Positions 31,540-34,354 of a DNA stretch of 34,354 nt are shown piece after piece. The DNA lies in contig NZ_JAJSOK010000079.1 in assembly GCF_021283305.1 (NCBI RefSeq), forward strand, positions 1 through 34,354, read 5' to 3'. The notes below the pieces were generated by a model. That model ran no database searches and was not told where the DNA came from. It worked only from the letters and a program-made list of their open reading frames with translations. How positions within the stretch are numbered: the stretch's first letter is position 1; each line of letters starts with the position of its first letter. Source of the stretch: Pseudonocardia kujensis. GTDB taxonomy: Bacteria; Actinomycetota; Actinomycetes; Mycobacteriales; Pseudonocardiaceae. A program made the position numbers and the translations under genes.

Positions 31540-32379
31540 GTGAGCGCCGCCCCGCCTCCCAAGGTTCAGTACGTCCTCCCCGCGGGGGACGGGGTCGTCG
31601 CGGCGCAGCCGCAGGTGGTGCGCGGCGGCAGGCTCCAGGGCCGGATCGCGCTCATCTCCGGCGGGGGCGGCGGGATCGGTCGCGCGCTCGCCCAGCTGTT
31701 CGTGTCCGAGGGCGCCTCCGTCGTGGTGGCCGACCTCGAGATGTCGAGCGTCAAGGAGGTGGCCGACGCACTCGGGACCGCCGCGGAGCCGGTCGTGCTC
31801 GACGTGCGCGACCCCGAGGCCTGGACCGCCGCGGTCGACGCCGCCCGGGCCCGCTTCGGGGCCCCGCCGGACGTACTGGTCCAGTCCGCAGGCGTCAACA
31901 TCAACGGCGGGGTCGAGGAGGCCACCGTGGAGGACATGCGCTTCGCCTTCGACGTCAACGTCGTCGGGGTGCTGCACGGCATCCAGGCCGTCGCGCCCGG
32001 CATGAAGGCCTCGGGCCGGGGCAGCATCGTCGCGGTCACGTCGATGGGCGGGGTGTCCTTCGGCGTTCCGGGCAACGCCGCGTACTGCGCCAGCAAGGCC
32101 GCCGCCACTGCGCTCGTCCAGTGCGCGGCGCTCGACCTCGGCCATTCCCGGATCCGGGTCAACGCGATCGTCCCCGGCCAGGTGGACACCCCGATGTCGC
32201 GCGCCTCCGGCTCGTCGGCGCCGCACTCGTTCTTCGAGAAGATGCCGGTGCCGCGGATGGGCCAGCCCCGTGACATCGCCCAGTCCGCGCTGTTCCTCGC
32301 CTCGGACGAGAGCTCGTGGATCACCGGCACGAAGTTCCTGGTCGACGGCGGGATGGACGCGGGCCCCGGCCTCGGATGA
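31540..32379 (+). CDS. Short-chain dehydrogenase/reductase (SDR) 3
   Basis: A 279-residue SDR with an unusual nucleotide loop, SGGGGGIG (40-47), in place of TGxxxGIG. Catalytic Ser168, Tyr182 and Lys186 (AAYCASKAAA) and the SAG turn are present. Asp after strand 2 (VADLEMSS) points to NAD(H). The ending WITGTKFLVDGG is normal. The N-terminus before the first strand is about 35 residues long. GTG 31540 is chosen because AGGAAG lies six bases upstream; an in-frame GTG at 31450 would give 309 residues. Convergent with the isochorismatase-like gene, with a terminator between. Substrate unknown. Confidence 0.9.
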   Translation: MSAAPPPKVQYVLPAGDGVVAAQPQVVRGGRLQGRIALISGGGGGIGRALAQLFVSEGASVVVADLEMSSVKEVADALGTAAEPVVLDVRDPEAWTAAVDAARARFGAPPDVLVQSAGVNINGGVEEATVEDMRFAFDVNVVGVLHGIQAVAPGMKASGRGSIVAVTSMGGVSFGVPGNAAYCASKAAATALVQCAALDLGHSRIRVNAIVPGQVDTPMSRASGSSAPHSFFEKMPVPRMGQPRDIAQSALFLASDESSWITGTKFLVDGGMDAGPGLG

Positions 32380-32400
32380 GGCTCGCTACCACTCACGACG

Positions 32401-32433
32401 AGGCCCCGGATCCCGCGACGGGGACCGGGGCCT
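32401..32433. terminator. Bidirectional hairpin between SDR 3 and the isochorismatase-like gene
   Basis: AGGCCCCGGATCCC at 32401-32414 pairs with GGGGACCGGGGCCT at 32420-32433, with one bulged or mismatched position and a five-base loop. It begins 22 bases after the SDR stop and ends 19 bases before the convergent stop. Confidence 0.75.
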
Positions 32434-32451
32434 TCGGCCGTACGGAGTGGG

Positions 32452-33009
32452 TCAGAGTGTGTCCGCCCACTCCTTGACCGTGACGACCTCGGCCTGCTGC
32501 GGGAAGATCTTCTCGATCAGGACCTGGTGCACGACCGGATCCGGGTCGCCACACGCGTCCGACAGAACGGTGAGCTCGAAGTCCGCGTCGCTCGCGTGGC
32601 GCACGGTGGAGAGCACCACGCCGCTGGTCACGATGCCCGCGAGCACCAGCTTGGTCACGCCGAGACCGCTCAGCAGCGGCGCGAGGTCGCTCGCGAACGC
32701 GCTGACGCGACGCTTGACCACGACCGAGTCCTCGGGGGCCACGGTGATCGCCGGGTGGATCTGCGACGTCGCCGAGGTCTCGATGAACACGTCGCCGTAG
32801 CCCGTCAGCGGGGACATGTTCTTGTTGGCGGCGTTGACCTCGCGGTAGCCGTCCCGGAACGCCACGCGGACGTGGATGATCGGCACGCCGGCCTTGCGGG
32901 CGGCGTCGACGGCCGAGACGGCGGCAGCCAGCACGGGCCCGTCGTCGCCCCCCACGGCGGCCACGTTCGGCGGCTGGAAGTCCATCACGAGCAGTGCCTG
33001 GGCACTCAT
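32452..33009 (-). CDS. Isochorismatase-fold hydrolase without the catalytic cysteine
   Basis: A 185-residue alpha/beta hydrolase-like protein of the isochorismatase/nicotinamidase superfamily. The Asp-Lys pair is present (Asp10 in LVMDFQP; Lys99 in VVVKRRVSAF). The nucleophile region GIVTSGVVLST has Val131 where cysteine hydrolases (nicotinamidase, N-carbamoylsarcosine amidase, maleamate amidase) have Cys. True isochorismatases, which cleave vinyl ethers, also lack the Cys, so amide hydrolysis is unlikely by the usual mechanism. ATG 33009 has AAGGAG five bases upstream; the GTG at 33015 overlaps that site. It follows TauD-type gene 2 on the same strand after 132 bases. Confidence 0.9.
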   Translation of the reverse strand: MSAQALLVMDFQPPNVAAVGGDDGPVLAAAVSAVDAARKAGVPIIHVRVAFRDGYREVNAANKNMSPLTGYGDVFIETSATSQIHPAITVAPEDSVVVKRRVSAFASDLAPLLSGLGVTKLVLAGIVTSGVVLSTVRHASDADFELTVLSDACGDPDPVVHQVLIEKIFPQQAEVVTVKEWADTL

Positions 33010-33141
33010 GTCCACTCCTTCATCGTGCGGGGGGCACAGTCGGCGCGAAGGTGCCCGGCACGGCCAGACACGACAACTCTGTGCATGATTCCCCCTCGGA
33101 CGCTACAAGTTGGCCGGGGACGACAGCAAGGCAACCCGTCA

Positions 33142-33969
33142 TCACCAGTCGACGGACTTGAGGACCAGCCGGCGTAGGTGGCGTGGGTTGTTGTCGACCG
33201 AACCCGAGCGCGCGTGCTGCACGCCCAGGTTGTCCCAGACGACCAGGTCGCCGTTGCTGTAGTGGTGTGAGTAGGTGTTGTCCTCGGCGTACAGCGCAGC
33301 GAACAGCTTCTGCAGCAGCGCCTCGCCCTCCTCCGAGCTCTCCCCGAACTCCACGATGTGGCTGGTGTAGAACTCGCTGACGAACAGGGCCTTGCGGCCG
33401 CTGTGCGGCAAGGTGATCACCAGCGGGTGGGTGGCGTTGCGCGTGTTCTCGACCGTCCGCCCCGGACGGAGGTCGGTGACCTTCTGCCGGTTGGACTCGC
33501 CGTAGGGGTCCTCGAGGTCGAGCAGGTGGAAGGCGGTGAGCTTCGCGATCTCCTCCTGCAGGTCCGGCGCGAGGCTCTCGTAGGCGCGGACGCCGTTGGC
33601 GAAGCTGGTGGGCGGCGAGGTCGGCGAGACCTCCAGCGCATAGAGTGACGTGCCGGCGCGCGGATTGGGCCGGTAGGCGCCGTCGTTGTGGAACAGCAGC
33701 CGGGCATTGCCCGCCTCCGCCGCGTTCTCCACCTTCTTGTTCGTCATGAACTGCACCTGGGCGCCGTTGTCGAAGGTCTCGAGCGGGCCGAGGTGCTTGA
33801 TGAAGCGGTCGTGGTCCTCGCCCTCGAGCTGCTGACCCTTGACCACCAGCATCAGGTGGTCGGCGAACGCCTGCCGCACGGTGGCCACGTCCTCCTCGGA
33901 CAGCGGCTTCGTCAGGTCGACCCCACGCACCTCGGCGCCGACGGGGGCCTCGAGCGGAACGATCTCCAT
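33142..33969 (-). CDS. TauD/TfdA-family Fe(II)/2-oxoglutarate dioxygenase (paralogue 2)
   Basis: A 275-residue dioxygenase with exactly the length and motif positions of paralogue 1 at 3303-4130: His94 and Asp96 in LLFHNDGAY, His252 in VQHAR, and the arginine cluster in NPRHLRRLVL. Shared blocks include VSPTSPPT-FAN-VRAY, HPLVIT-PH-G-KALFV-EF and TSHIVE. ATG 33969 is preceded by a long purine-rich AAGGAAGAGGG; a longer in-frame start at 34053 would run into the palindrome region and has no match in paralogue 1. The isochorismatase-like gene follows on the same strand. The substrate is unknown; divergence outside the core suggests a different one from paralogue 1. Confidence 0.93.
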   Translation of the reverse strand: MEIVPLEAPVGAEVRGVDLTKPLSEEDVATVRQAFADHLMLVVKGQQLEGEDHDRFIKHLGPLETFDNGAQVQFMTNKKVENAAEAGNARLLFHNDGAYRPNPRAGTSLYALEVSPTSPPTSFANGVRAYESLAPDLQEEIAKLTAFHLLDLEDPYGESNRQKVTDLRPGRTVENTRNATHPLVITLPHSGRKALFVSEFYTSHIVEFGESSEEGEALLQKLFAALYAEDNTYSHHYSNGDLVVWDNLGVQHARSGSVDNNPRHLRRLVLKSVDW

Positions 33970-34052
33970 GGTTGCACCCTCTTCCTTGAGACAGCCGGCC
34001 ACGTCGCACGTAGTCGTTGCTGTCAGCGTGCCGACCTCCTCAGACAATGTCA

Positions 34053-34065
34053 ACAGGCCACCTGT
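34053..34065. promoter_or_regulatory. Palindrome upstream of TauD-type gene 2
   Basis: ACAGG-CCA-CCTGT is a 5-bp inverted repeat. Read on the minus strand it is ACAGGTGGCCTGT, close to GCAGGTGGACCTGC upstream of FadR paralogue 2 (3182-3195). This suggests that the same or a related GntR protein binds both. It lies 84 bases before the ATG at 33969. Confidence 0.4.
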
Positions 34066-34121
34066 GCAAGTTACCTGAAAATCGGTCAGCAGAGGCTGTC
34101 AGTCGCAGCGTCTCTCTCGCC

Positions 34122-34138
34122 TTGTCGCGAGCCGACAA
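34122..34138. promoter_or_regulatory. Palindrome upstream of the second beta-hydroxyacid dehydrogenase gene
   Basis: TTGTCG-CGAGC-CGACAA is a perfect 6-bp inverted repeat around five bases, 92 bases before the ATG at 34231 and about 150 bases before TauD-type gene 2 on the other strand. It could be an operator for either divergent gene. Confidence 0.4.
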
Positions 34139-34230
34139 CCCTAGTAAGAGTAGGCATTTTCGCGGGGCTGTACTCGACGACCCCGGGTGCGGTCACGCAG
34201 GGCCGCGCACACCACTGGCAGGGAGAGACA

Positions 34231-34354
34231 ATGAGGATCGGCATCGTCGGGCTCGGGAACATGGGCAAGCTCATCGCGGCCGCCATCGTCCGCGCCGGGT
34301 TCGACACCTACGTCTACGACCTCCGCCCCGAGGCCGTCGCCGAACTGGTCGAGC
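34231..34354 (+). CDS. NAD(P)-dependent beta-hydroxyacid dehydrogenase, N-terminal part (runs off window)
   Basis: The first 41 residues of a 3-hydroxyisobutyrate-dehydrogenase-family protein. It begins MRIGIVGLGNMGKLIAAAIV, the Rossmann nucleotide loop, followed by an Asp-x-Arg-Pro (YDLRPEAVAEL) like the corresponding stretch of the gene at 11664-12512 (VDVRPEVVAEL). ATG 34231 follows AGGGAGA by a few bases. It is divergent from TauD-type gene 2. The catalytic part lies beyond the right edge. Confidence 0.9.
   Translation, partial: MRIGIVGLGNMGKLIAAAIVRAGFDTYVYDLRPEAVAELVE

Noticed and set aside
4193..33085. CTGTGCA as a shared regulatory word before dioxygenase and isochorismatase genes
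   Set aside because: Several chance copies are expected in 34 kb at this composition, and one copy (4375-4381) has no gene start nearby; only the 10-bp palindrome at 4193 is kept as a weak feature.
1..34354. tRNA genes, CRISPR array, prophage or insertion sequence
   Set aside because: No cloverleaf-like sequence, spaced direct repeats, transposase/integrase motifs or terminal inverted repeats were found on reading both strands.

Overview
The window is GC-rich DNA with tight gene packing, frequent GTG and TTG starts and purine-rich ribosome binding sites. This points to a high-GC actinomycete, perhaps of the Pseudonocardia/Amycolatopsis/Rhodococcus kind; the genus is inference. No rRNA, tRNA, CRISPR array, phage gene or intact insertion sequence was seen. 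The content is almost entirely accessory catabolism: oxygenases, dehydrogenases, CoA chemistry and many small regulators.

Layout. (1) 1-4.1 kb: the end of a citrate synthase gene, a RidA-like protein, two paralogous FadR-type GntR regulators meeting tail to tail, and a TauD/TfdA-type dioxygenase. (2) 4.1-7.9 kb: the decayed start of a luciferase-like monooxygenase, two MarR regulators, a cytochrome P450 and a decayed MFS transporter. (3) 7.9-11.5 kb: the lower meta-cleavage operon (2-oxopent-4-enoate hydratase, 4-hydroxy-2-oxovalerate aldolase, acylating acetaldehyde dehydrogenase) with a divergent IclR regulator. (4) 11.6-15.3 kb: a beta-hydroxyacid dehydrogenase, an orphan lipoprotein substrate-binding protein of the nitrate/sulfonate type, an intact luciferase-like oxidoreductase and the tail of a decayed MmgE/PrpD gene. 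(5) 15.4-19.1 kb: a three-subunit molybdenum hydroxylase (large, iron-sulfur and FAD subunits). (6) 19.3-25.4 kb: a SnoaL-like protein, two SDRs, and a translationally coupled operon of acyl-CoA dehydrogenase, short acyl-CoA ligase and a DUF6282-like metal hydrolase. (7) 25.7-29.5 kb: a MaoC-type hydratase, a Dabb protein, a zinc alcohol dehydrogenase and a second decayed luciferase-like monooxygenase. (8) 29.6-34.4 kb: an MFS transporter, an SDR, an isochorismatase-fold protein, a second TauD-type dioxygenase that aligns without gaps to the first over the stretches compared, and the start of a second beta-hydroxyacid dehydrogenase.

The genes read as several catabolic modules under local regulators (GntR, MarR, IclR). 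Oxygenases, the P450 and the molybdenum hydroxylase would activate substrates. SDRs and the alcohol dehydrogenase would oxidise alcohols. Ligase, acyl-CoA dehydrogenase and hydratase would carry CoA-linked steps, and the hydratase-aldolase-dehydrogenase trio would deliver pyruvate and acetyl-CoA. The actual substrates cannot be read from the sequence. Repeated families (TauD x2, FadR x2, beta-hydroxyacid dehydrogenase x2, luciferase-like x3, SDR x3) and at least four gene remnants show repeated gain and loss.

The most unusual points are the acyl-CoA dehydrogenase without an acidic base at either classical position, coupled to a DUF6282-like hydrolase; a P450 lacking the I-helix acid-alcohol pair; and similar palindromes upstream of a FadR gene and of a TauD gene.
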